Assembly (NCBI RefSeq): GCF_001006485.1
Contig: NZ_JUET01000054.1
Coordinates: 1-64,000 of the forward strand
DNA from: Tannerella forsythia
Lineage (GTDB): Bacteria > Bacteroidota > Bacteroidia > Bacteroidales > Tannerellaceae
Length of the DNA stretch: 64,000 bases
Direction of reading: 5' to 3'
The notes below the pieces were generated by a model that was not told where the DNA came from, did not search any database, and was given only the letters and a program-made list of their open reading frames with translations. Positions 45,866 through 54,018 of this stretch are shown piece after piece; position 1 is the stretch's first letter; each line of letters starts with the position of its first letter. A program made the translations under genes and the position numbers.

Positions 45866-46441
45866 TTAATCCAAAGATTCAGGCTCTTCTTCGTCTATAC
45901 TTGTTGCAATAGAGGCATTGAAAGCTAAAAATACTTCTAAGAATGCAGTTTCTCTAAAGAAATAATTAGGGGAATCAGTTAGTTTGTCTTCCATAAAGTG
46001 AAAACCCCAATTAGCATATTCTTCCATAGTTTGCATGAGCATATCAACCGCTTTGCGTGAGGTCATTTCGCCTTTTTCCAAAGCGATGAAATCAATGTCG
46101 GTACGGCTGACAAGGGCGGTGAAAATGTACTCGCGGAGTTTCGGATAGGCTTTCCGTCCTTTGACAGAGTCTAAATTGCCCCAATACTGAATGGGCTGTC
46201 CGAAAGTCTTACGTTTTTGCGTGTCTTCTATGAGCGGTCGTTTTTGGTTGAAATAAAGCCCTATAAAAAATGCAACAATGAATATTTCATAACCACCGCC
46301 AAAGACTTTACCTCTGTCTTCACGTAAAGAAGTTGCACCACGCCCATAATCGCAAAAGTTCTTGATGATGCTGTCTTCGTATCTTTTTTCCCATTGTGGA
46401 TTTCGGCTTGCCCACAAATCATATATTTTTTCTGTTGCCAT
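45866..46441 (-). CDS. Unknown protein, last gene of the Dnd-like operon
   Basis: A 191-residue soluble protein with no signal peptide. Notable segments are the N-terminal YDLWASRNPQWEKRYEDSIIKNFCDYG, a hydrophobic stretch GGGYEIFIVAFFIGLYFNQKRPL (about residues 48-70) and FRETAFLEVFLAF near the end; the acidic tail is DEEEPESLD. I do not recognise a family. It begins 6 nt after the DndD-like ATPase gene and is surely co-transcribed. By position it could stand in for DndE, but it is longer and shows no clear resemblance. Confidence 0.75.
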   Translation of the reverse strand: MATEKIYDLWASRNPQWEKRYEDSIIKNFCDYGRGATSLREDRGKVFGGGYEIFIVAFFIGLYFNQKRPLIEDTQKRKTFGQPIQYWGNLDSVKGRKAYPKLREYIFTALVSRTDIDFIALEKGEMTSRKAVDMLMQTMEEYANWGFHFMEDKLTDSPNYFFRETAFLEVFLAFNASIATSIDEEEPESLD

Positions 46442-46447
46442 AATTCA

Positions 46448-48622
46448 CTATCTTACTCGTTTAACAACTGTTTGAATAGTTGACAAATCCTTATCATTGA
46501 ACGGCTCTACTTTCTCAATCCGATAAATAGAACACGAAAGTTTGTTGATTGTGTCGAAATCCAGCGCCTTTTGACCTGTTGCCTTGTTGATATTGAGCAA
46601 ATCTTTCGTAACGATAACACATTGCTTGTCAATGGTATCTATTACATTGTAGAATGTATCTTCCTTGAAACCGCCGAATGAAGATGTCGGAGCATCAAAT
46701 ATCAATGGATAGTCTTGTTCGCGTTTCAAAGTCGTAATTTGAGAAATAGCAAACAGAACCGACATATACATAGTTGTCTTCAGTGCACCGTTCGGATTTT
46801 CGATTCGTGTGCCATTGTCACTATAAAGTTCGATACGTGCTGAATTGTTGATGGTTTTTCTGATTCGGATTATACCGTAGAAGTCGTTTTTGTTCAACTT
46901 CTGTAAATACTTGTTCGATTCAGTTTCAAGCATTTGCAAGAAGTTGTTGATGTTCTGCTCTTTTGCGTTTGCAAATGCTTTGGTTATTCGTTCAAATGCA
47001 GTATGAACACGCTGATAAACCTGTGTCATTGAACTTGTTGGTTCAAGTTGCGACAGTTTTTCTTGTATTTCTGCCCTCGTACTCTCCTTATATTTCAGAG
47101 TGGTTTCCAATTCTGAAACACGGCTTTCGGCACGGCTTTTAGCATCAAAGAAGCCTCTCAAATCGGATATGCTTTTATCTAGCAGGTCTGAGCTTAACCC
47201 TGACTGCATCAGCAAATCATTTTGTTCTGTTTCCAACTCTTGTAACTGTTTGTCCACTTCTGTCAACTCGGCTTTTCTTTTGGTGACAAATTCCAAACGG
47301 TCTGAAATGGTTGTCGCAATCTTTGAAATCTCCTGCTCCGTGTCGCCACTCAATTTGATTTGGCGAGAATGCAACTCATTGATGAATGAATTGGGAAACA
47401 GCGGCTTCTCATCATCTTCTTTCGTACCTGAATTTTTATTGGCTTCCGCTGCTATATGGGCAAGATATTCATTCAGTTTGTTGCACATAAACTCGTAAGC
47501 CTCCGAACCTATTGGGGCAGGGCGACCGCAGACTTTGCAAATCTCATCGTCGATCATTTCTTTCATTGTCACCTCATCGGGCAAATTCCACGGCAAAGGA
47601 ACGGCATCATTGGCGAGTTTCTGAATCTTTGATATTGTCTCACGCTCTCCAGCCTCTTTCGCACGGCGTTCCGTTTCCTGCCTGTCAAGTCTTCGTTTTT
47701 CCTTGCTCAATGCAGATACTTTTGCCGAAAACTCTTTTATGATTGCTGGGAAAGAACGCAGAATCCAATATTCATCCAACAGATTGGTGCTGTACTCGCA
47801 CGATGACCCCACTACCAACTTTATTCGCTTGTCTTTCAGTCCTTTGATGCGCTCTTTTATGGCTTGGTAGCGTTCCGATGTTTCTTGGTTCTTTTCCAGC
47901 AATTCCAATTTCGAGGAAAATTCATTGATGGATATTTTCTTTTGACTGAGTTCTGACTTGATATTCTGAATGTCATTTGTGACATCATTCAGTTGTGCAT
48001 TCAGTTCTTTTGCCTGCTTCGATACTTTCTTATCGTTTTGCAACTCACGATTTGTAGCATTGGCTGATTTTTGCTCGAAATTCGAAGTTAATTCAACCAA
48101 TTTATCAAAATCCTTAATACCAGAAAAAGTGTCAACCAGAGTTTTCAACGCAGTGTCATTGTCGAAAATATTGAGTTCATTTTCTCCTTTGAACAAACAA
48201 TATTTACGGATGACAGGTTCGAAACAAGTATTTAGCAGTTTATCGCCAGCACATGAATGTCGTTCTGTACCATCAATGAAATATCCGACAAACTTGTAAT
48301 CCTTTGTACGAATATTATCTTCGGATATTCTCTCAAAAGTGAAACTCTTTTCTATCTCCTTCTCGCCATCGTGTTCAAAGGTAATGTTTACCGAAACTTC
48401 ATCGCTTTCTCCAATTTCCAATTCTGATTTACGCTTTTCAGAAATATGAGAATCTTTTCGGCTCTCTCCTGTTGTGTCGAACAACCATTCTAATGCCTCA
48501 AACAAAGTTGTTTTGCCATCACCATTGTCTCCAATTACCAAAGTCAGACCTTTTGATAGCGAAAGGTTGTTATTTCCATAATAACTGCGAAAGTTATTAA
48601 TTCTAATGTCTTTGATAATCAT
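46448..48622 (-). CDS. DndD/Rad50-like SMC-type ATPase with zinc hook
   Basis: A 724-residue ATPase. It begins MIIKDIRINNFRSYYGNNNL and has Walker A GDNGDGKT (residues 31-38). Two long coiled-coil arms (about 175-345 and 400-530) flank a Rad50-type hook with Cys362 and Cys365 (ICKVCGRPAP). The C-terminal ATPase half contains LIFDAPTSSFGG (Walker B/D-loop). This layout is shared by DndD, SbcC and Rad50. DndD supports phosphorothioate insertion, possibly by opening or nicking DNA. It overlaps the 77-residue gene by 4 nt. Another SbcC-like nuclease subunit role is possible. Confidence 0.85.
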   Translation of the reverse strand: MIIKDIRINNFRSYYGNNNLSLSKGLTLVIGDNGDGKTTLFEALEWLFDTTGESRKDSHISEKRKSELEIGESDEVSVNITFEHDGEKEIEKSFTFERISEDNIRTKDYKFVGYFIDGTERHSCAGDKLLNTCFEPVIRKYCLFKGENELNIFDNDTALKTLVDTFSGIKDFDKLVELTSNFEQKSANATNRELQNDKKVSKQAKELNAQLNDVTNDIQNIKSELSQKKISINEFSSKLELLEKNQETSERYQAIKERIKGLKDKRIKLVVGSSCEYSTNLLDEYWILRSFPAIIKEFSAKVSALSKEKRRLDRQETERRAKEAGERETISKIQKLANDAVPLPWNLPDEVTMKEMIDDEICKVCGRPAPIGSEAYEFMCNKLNEYLAHIAAEANKNSGTKEDDEKPLFPNSFINELHSRQIKLSGDTEQEISKIATTISDRLEFVTKRKAELTEVDKQLQELETEQNDLLMQSGLSSDLLDKSISDLRGFFDAKSRAESRVSELETTLKYKESTRAEIQEKLSQLEPTSSMTQVYQRVHTAFERITKAFANAKEQNINNFLQMLETESNKYLQKLNKNDFYGIIRIRKTINNSARIELYSDNGTRIENPNGALKTTMYMSVLFAISQITTLKREQDYPLIFDAPTSSFGGFKEDTFYNVIDTIDKQCVIVTKDLLNINKATGQKALDFDTINKLSCSIYRIEKVEPFNDKDLSTIQTVVKRVR

Positions 48623-48852
48623 ATATTTGCTCTTAGATAGTTACTAACCTCATTGTATATTTCCTTTTCGGTCGCTTTTTCCTCGTTTCGATTGATGATT
48701 TGGGCAATAGCTTGAATTACTGCAATATCAGAATCCAATGCATCTGATATTGACATAAAATCATCGGGATTATAGTCATAGAATTTGATAAGCTGTTCAT
48801 CAGTAATCACAGCTTGTAAAATCTTATCGCCGTTAGTTTGATATGTACTCAT
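48619..48852 (-). CDS. Small unknown protein (77 residues)
   Basis: A short acidic protein, MSTYQTNGDKILQAVITDEQ through a helix-rich middle to NEEKATEKEIYNEVSNYLRANI. No motif is recognised. It starts 6 nt after the helicase gene and overlaps the DndD-like start by 4 nt (ATGA), which argues strongly for coding and for coupled expression. It could be an adaptor or subunit for the ATPase or helicase. Confidence 0.75.
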   Translation of the reverse strand: MSTYQTNGDKILQAVITDEQLIKFYDYNPDDFMSISDALDSDIAVIQAIAQIINRNEEKATEKEIYNEVSNYLRANI

Positions 48853-48858
48853 ATTGCA

Positions 48859-51129
48859 CTAATTAAATATGGATAAATTATAATGATTCAACACATCTTG
48901 CAGTTCGTTGTCGGTATCATTCAGATTCTCTGACAATAATGCAAAATCACGGACACGCCTCAACTCGCTTTGCACAAGGCTTTTTTCCAAAGCATAACAT
49001 TCTTCATCGAACACATTGTCGGGTATTACGATGAGGTCGTGAATGATGGCGAAGCGTTTGTCTTTGTGTGTTCGCAGGACACGACCACGGCGTTGAATGA
49101 ATTGGCGTGGGTTTCCTGTGCTTGCACAGAAAATAGCCAATTCGCTTCGCGGCACATCAACACCTTCGTCCAAACACTTCATCGAGGTAAGCACATCAAT
49201 GCTGCTATCGGCAAAGCCTTTGAGCATGGCATCGCGGTCGGTTGATTCGGAAGTAAACTGACGGACAATGATATGGGAATCCATATCACGAACAATGCGG
49301 GTGAAATCATCAATCAGATGTTCGGTTTCGGGGTCGGAAGCGATGGTGTCGGATTGGTCGAAAATATCAGCCTCGAAATTATCGGGCTTGTTACCCTCTG
49401 GGACATAGACCAATGTGTATTTCAAACTACTTCTTTCTTCCATTCGCTGTTGAACAATCTGTTTAAAAACAGACAACTTATTTGCAGCTTTATGAATGAT
49501 GCGTTTGCGTTTCAGCAAAAGCATTTTCAAACGTTCCTGGCTTTCCTCATCATGGAAACCCATTATCTTGACTATTTTCTTTGATAGTCCAACATATTCT
49601 TCCATCTCGTTTTCAGTCAAACGAACAATGTGCGGATAGTAATAGTAACGGCACAAAGCTCCATTCTGAATAGCTTCTGCCATTGAATACTCGAATGTAT
49701 AACTGTCGGCACAGCCAAAGAAGTCCATCAGTTTGCGGTTACCCGTATTGTCAAACTGCCTTTCGGGTGTGGCAGAAAGTCCAATGCGGCGCAAATATCT
49801 TATGTCTGACAAACGTTGATCCATCAATCCTCCGCCCATATTGTGTGCTTCATCTGCGATAAGCAAAAGTTTGTTTTTGGGGAATTGGTTCAATTCCATA
49901 AAAACATTGGATCGAACAAATGAAGCGTAAGTTGATATGATAATGTAAGATATATCATTGTGGGCGTTTGTCATTTCGAGCAAACGAAGATTGGCCACTG
50001 CCGATTTCCAATTGTTATACTTCGAGCAGACTTTTATAATAGTACTGAAATTAAACTTCTTACATTCAATTTCCCACTGTTCGACAAGTGTGATTGTCGG
50101 GACAAGGATAATGGCTTTGTAGTAGTCTAACTTGTTGTAGATTTCAAGCAGACAATTCAATGAAGTGATGGTTTTTCCTGTGCCTGTAGCCATGGCAAAC
50201 AAACCTTTCTGTTTGTTGCTCTTCCAATTCTCGAATGCTTGTTTCTGATATTCACGCGGTCCAGATTCGTAGGGGAAACGAGGTCTGCCGAAGTCAATTG
50301 GCTCAATGGTTTCGCCTTGCTTCTTTATCCTCTCAATCTCGATTTCAACCTTGCTTTTAGCTTTACTCAATGCTTTTATTATTGATTTTGGCAATGATTT
50401 ATCGGCAATATCCTGTTGGATAAATTTGTACTCATCTTCAAGCAAATCTTTCAGTTCCTTGTTCTTGAACGATTCGGCAATATGGGTTTTTACCTTGTCT
50501 GTTGGTACAAAAATAACATTCTCGTCTTGACCATCAAATACAAGTTCAAATTCACAATTGATTCTTTTTATTGTTGCGGATGCTGGGTTGCTATCCCAAT
50601 CGCAGAAAGCCGTAAGGCTTTCGATGTTGTCAATCAATGCCGACCGTGAAAAGTTGCAAGAGCCATCGAACCCGACCTTATTCACACCATCGCTAAAAAT
50701 GCCTGTTTTGGTGTGAGAAATGCCAATGCCGTCTTTGGGGGCAACGATTCTTATATCAAGTCGATTGTTACGGATAAGCCACGCAAGACAATCGAAGAAG
50801 TGAGCATCACGCTCCGAAAGTGTGTTTTTCAGTTTCTCAATGTCTGTAATATCAAAAAACGGAATTGGTGTATCAAGTTCACCGTTGGCAATGGCGTTTT
50901 TGTCCTGTTCGGTAAGAATGTCATTTACAATCAGATTCATACGACCACCATTGTAGAGGAAAGAGGCGAAACCGTCTGCCAAAACATTGATTGCGGACGA
51001 GGAAAAGAAGCCTAACATCAAATCGAACTGTGTGGCATTGCAAAGGCAGTCAGAGAAGAAACCTATCGGCTCCCACTCTGTCCGCGATTTAAAATGGCGG
51101 TGTGCCGGAAATGTCACATCTTTTAACAT
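48859..51129 (-). CDS. PLD-fold nuclease fused to SF2 (DEAH) helicase
   Basis: A 756-residue protein. The N-terminal part (about 1-200) is a phospholipase-D-like domain with HTKTGIFSD (His139, Lys141) followed by GFDGSCNFS, one HKD half-site. The SF2 helicase has Walker A ATGTGKT (314-320), DEAH (426-429), RIGLSATP and the arginine-finger motif RQFIQRRGRVLR. Such PLD-helicase fusions occur in phage-defence and restriction systems, where they translocate on and cut DNA. It follows the DGQHR gene after 2 nt. A single HKD motif implies dimerisation for activity if it is a nuclease. Confidence 0.88.
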   Translation of the reverse strand: MLKDVTFPAHRHFKSRTEWEPIGFFSDCLCNATQFDLMLGFFSSSAINVLADGFASFLYNGGRMNLIVNDILTEQDKNAIANGELDTPIPFFDITDIEKLKNTLSERDAHFFDCLAWLIRNNRLDIRIVAPKDGIGISHTKTGIFSDGVNKVGFDGSCNFSRSALIDNIESLTAFCDWDSNPASATIKRINCEFELVFDGQDENVIFVPTDKVKTHIAESFKNKELKDLLEDEYKFIQQDIADKSLPKSIIKALSKAKSKVEIEIERIKKQGETIEPIDFGRPRFPYESGPREYQKQAFENWKSNKQKGLFAMATGTGKTITSLNCLLEIYNKLDYYKAIILVPTITLVEQWEIECKKFNFSTIIKVCSKYNNWKSAVANLRLLEMTNAHNDISYIIISTYASFVRSNVFMELNQFPKNKLLLIADEAHNMGGGLMDQRLSDIRYLRRIGLSATPERQFDNTGNRKLMDFFGCADSYTFEYSMAEAIQNGALCRYYYYPHIVRLTENEMEEYVGLSKKIVKIMGFHDEESQERLKMLLLKRKRIIHKAANKLSVFKQIVQQRMEERSSLKYTLVYVPEGNKPDNFEADIFDQSDTIASDPETEHLIDDFTRIVRDMDSHIIVRQFTSESTDRDAMLKGFADSSIDVLTSMKCLDEGVDVPRSELAIFCASTGNPRQFIQRRGRVLRTHKDKRFAIIHDLIVIPDNVFDEECYALEKSLVQSELRRVRDFALLSENLNDTDNELQDVLNHYNLSIFN

Positions 51130-51131
51130 AG

Positions 51132-52385
51132 TTACAATCTTATTGTAGCTATTCTTCGTTCTGCCTCAGGCAGTTCTATATTGAATATTGTTGCGTACTT
51201 ACTTATCATATTAGTCTTTTCTCTTTCGGTTAAAATGCTATCATCCATCATTTTTATCAATAGGGAATTAACCAATGATTGGTTTCTCATAATCATCTTT
51301 CTAGTTATTGGATTCCATAATATCATATCCCACATGTCAGAATGAACATTACGATTCAAATTTACATAACCAGAGATTATCTCATCGAATGACTTATTTG
51401 TTGCTAACAATATTCTAGCAACAGCCTCAACAAATGGCAATAAACCGATTGGACGGAAAAACAGATTTCCTCCATTTTCTGTAGAACGTAGTTCTGCAGC
51501 TGGATTATCTGAATTATTATTTATGTATGCCTCTATCTCTTCAAAAGTAGAATTCATACAATCCCAGAAACCGACCAAATACCGATTAAATTCAGCAATA
51601 ATATCATCAGATGGTCTATATTTTAACTGATCTTTTATTTGAGATTTTACATAACGATGCCGTTCTTTTTGACATTTGAATACCCAGTAAAGCACAAGAT
51701 GACATTCATATAATGTCATCAATGAAGTAAATGCTTTTTTATCTGACTGAGGAATTGATTTATTATTACTCGCCTTTATCCTTTCTCCCATAAACAAGGG
51801 GTATGTTTCCAATAAATCTCGTGTAACAATAGCAACCGTATCATCCTCATCAAGAGCAATAATGTCTCCTAAACGAACAGGTTTAACATACCTGTTAAGC
51901 GTTGAAAAGATTCTCCTAGATTTTTTCATTCCTTCTGTTGTATTTTGATGACCTATAAGCATCACACTAATGGTCTCATTTTCCAACTCTCTATTTTCCA
52001 ACAATGCAGCTCTGATTCCTTCTACTCTATGCTGACCATCAACTGGAAAAATCTTTTCACGACCAGAGAACTCCAATAATCCGATATTTGGGTACTGATT
52101 ATTTTCTACCTCAAATCGAATTTCTGTCCACAAAGGATCTCCATCATAAACGGCAAGAACAAGGCTGTCAAAAAAGCGGTCTTCACGGTTTAATATATAC
52201 TCTTTTATCCTTATGTAATTATTGGAGAGAGAGCGTTGTATCTGCTCTTTTAATGAATTAGCTGTATGTAATTCATCATCAACCTTTTTTACCATCCTGC
52301 TAATTTGCCCGAAGGACATAGTGGCACAATAGTAAACAGTATTTCCAATTCTTCCTTTTATTGCAGGTATTTTTGTTGGTTCCAT
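51132..52385 (-). CDS. DGQHR domain protein (DndB-like)
   Basis: A 417-residue protein with the defining motif IFPVDGQHRVEGI (DGQHR at residues 116-120) and the following FSTLNRYVKPVRLGDIIALDEDD segment typical of the DndB/DGQHR family. DndB is a transcriptional regulator of dnd operons and belongs to the ParB-like fold. Its place here, 2 nt after the GIY-YIG gene and 2 nt before the helicase, links the operon to DNA sulfur modification or a related chemistry. Whether it regulates transcription or acts on DNA directly is unknown. Confidence 0.88.
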   Translation of the reverse strand: MEPTKIPAIKGRIGNTVYYCATMSFGQISRMVKKVDDELHTANSLKEQIQRSLSNNYIRIKEYILNREDRFFDSLVLAVYDGDPLWTEIRFEVENNQYPNIGLLEFSGREKIFPVDGQHRVEGIRAALLENRELENETISVMLIGHQNTTEGMKKSRRIFSTLNRYVKPVRLGDIIALDEDDTVAIVTRDLLETYPLFMGERIKASNNKSIPQSDKKAFTSLMTLYECHLVLYWVFKCQKERHRYVKSQIKDQLKYRPSDDIIAEFNRYLVGFWDCMNSTFEEIEAYINNNSDNPAAELRSTENGGNLFFRPIGLLPFVEAVARILLATNKSFDEIISGYVNLNRNVHSDMWDMILWNPITRKMIMRNQSLVNSLLIKMMDDSILTEREKTNMISKYATIFNIELPEAERRIATIRL

Positions 52386-52387
52386 GA

Positions 52388-52912
52388 TTAAAATGCCTTT
52401 TCAGTTGGTTGAACATCTAATTTATCTGGTATTTCCGAATTAAATGGAGGTCTTATTGCACGAATAAGGGCAACCTCATCTTTATCTATTTGTTCATTAT
52501 TTGTTTCTGGATAATAACGATAAAACAGATAATCTTTCCAGTACTTTTTCATTCTGACAATATCTGTCCTTGATTCATCAGAATCATATTCTTTTGCCCG
52601 TTTACGAATATGTTGTCTTCCTTCTGAATAATGACACCTACCGATGTAAACAACATATTTTTCAATAAATGGAAGATTAATCCCTTTAAGATAAAACATA
52701 TATATACCACCTGTATTCGTTGGTAGATTCTTAATACTTTCAGAAATGACCCCTCCTTCATAATATTTTATTTCTTCTGACCACTTAGCTTCATCTGAGA
52801 TTGGATTTAAATCATCAATTTTATTATCTATCCAATGAGAGGGATTATGATAGTAGATTATATCATATAACTTATCCTCGTCATACAAATTTAAAAATGC
52901 CCCTTTTCTCAT
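52388..52912 (-). CDS. GIY-YIG nuclease-domain protein
   Basis: A protein of about 174 residues. Start MRKGAFLNLY (52912) is chosen because it gives a 4-nt ATGA overlap with the sulfurtransferase stop; an ATG 18 nt upstream is possible. The nuclease core is seen as TGGIYMFYL followed 12 residues later by YVVYIGRCHYSEGRQHIRKRAKEY (GIY and YIG with the conserved Arg), and a C-terminal Glu in DEVALIRAIRPPFN that could bind metal. GIY-YIG enzymes make single- or double-strand breaks. In this setting it could be the restriction effector or a modification-linked nickase. Confidence 0.82.
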   Translation of the reverse strand: MRKGAFLNLYDEDKLYDIIYYHNPSHWIDNKIDDLNPISDEAKWSEEIKYYEGGVISESIKNLPTNTGGIYMFYLKGINLPFIEKYVVYIGRCHYSEGRQHIRKRAKEYDSDESRTDIVRMKKYWKDYLFYRYYPETNNEQIDKDEVALIRAIRPPFNSEIPDKLDVQPTEKAF

Positions 52913-54018
52913 ATAAAACAATTTGCACATAAAACATCATTATCATCATCTGCGAATATATCTACCAACAAAGAATTGCTGTTCATCTTTGCTCTTTGTT
53001 CTTGTCGTTTGATAGCATCTAACTTAATTTGACGTATGCGTTCAGGCTTAATTAAGTCTTCCAAACTCTCGCCTTGAATCCATGTGTAACCATCCTTCTC
53101 GTATTCCATTGCCTTTTTGAATAGGTCGGGGTGTTGCTCATAGAGCCAAATCCATTCGATTTTCTGCTGGTAGAAACAGAAATAGCAGCCTGATCGGCTT
53201 CGGCAGTATGTTCCAATTTTTCCATCAACTTCAAAAGGTATCTCTTCATAATACGCGGGAACTCCAACTCCACTTTCGCGCAACAAACGGAATATATCTT
53301 CCTTTACAAGAACCTCATCATTATCTATTAATGGAAATGAATCCAATTTTCCCACAGGATACTCTGTAGTCTTTAGATACTCAAAAACTACGCGGTTGAA
53401 TAATTTTACATCAATATCAAGCAAAGCATTAAGCGTTTTAGAATAGTAGAACTGTTTATTCAGAGGTCTTTTCAAGATCTCCATAATTTCTTCCAATTGG
53501 AATTCAGAACAAAATCGATTATAGATATCAATTATTTGTTCCCGCTGATCATTATGCAGAGCCTTATTGATAATATCAATACTCCAAATATTTCTCCTGA
53601 ATGGAAATACAGCTTGGATATTGGGTTTTGAGGAAATATAGCCATCACGATTTTCATCACCACGTATACCGACATAGGATACAGCATAGTCATCTCCAAC
53701 AAATCTTTCAAATTCAGCCAATTTCATTTTTTGCGTGCACCATCGAGCCTGTGGAGATGGAAGAAATCCACCACAGGCTTTTAGAAAGTGGTCAAAAGGA
53801 GTTGCCTCTGGACTGCCTTCTGCTGCACGTAATCGCTTAATACTCCCTAAATAGGCTTCGAGTTTATCTATTAGTAACTCCGTCTCTTTCAACTCACAAC
53901 CTGTGTCAGAATTGTAATACTCTATCTTCATATGAGGGTATTTATGCTTTAGATAGATGGAAAGAGCTGCACTATCTTTCCCTCCCGATATGCCGAGTAT
54001 ATGTCTCACCTTTATCAT
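52909..54018 (-). CDS. DndC-like PP-loop ATP pyrophosphatase / PAPS-reductase-family sulfurtransferase
   Basis: A 369-residue protein with the PP-loop SGGKDS (residues 11-16), RWCTQKMK (Cys94) and a Cys cluster GTYCRSRSGCYFC (Cys272, Cys278, Cys281), the pattern expected for an iron-sulfur cluster as in DndC. The C-terminus adds CANC (364-367). DndC activates DNA (or a carrier) with ATP and passes sulfur into the backbone. Unlike dnd operons, no cysteine desulfurase gene is adjacent, so a housekeeping IscS/SufS would have to supply sulfur. It overlaps the upstream ATPase stop by 4 nt. A role in tRNA thiolation is less likely given the neighbours. Confidence 0.87.
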   Translation of the reverse strand: MIKVRHILGISGGKDSAALSIYLKHKYPHMKIEYYNSDTGCELKETELLIDKLEAYLGSIKRLRAAEGSPEATPFDHFLKACGGFLPSPQARWCTQKMKLAEFERFVGDDYAVSYVGIRGDENRDGYISSKPNIQAVFPFRRNIWSIDIINKALHNDQREQIIDIYNRFCSEFQLEEIMEILKRPLNKQFYYSKTLNALLDIDVKLFNRVVFEYLKTTEYPVGKLDSFPLIDNDEVLVKEDIFRLLRESGVGVPAYYEEIPFEVDGKIGTYCRSRSGCYFCFYQQKIEWIWLYEQHPDLFKKAMEYEKDGYTWIQGESLEDLIKPERIRQIKLDAIKRQEQRAKMNSNSLLVDIFADDDNDVLCANCFI

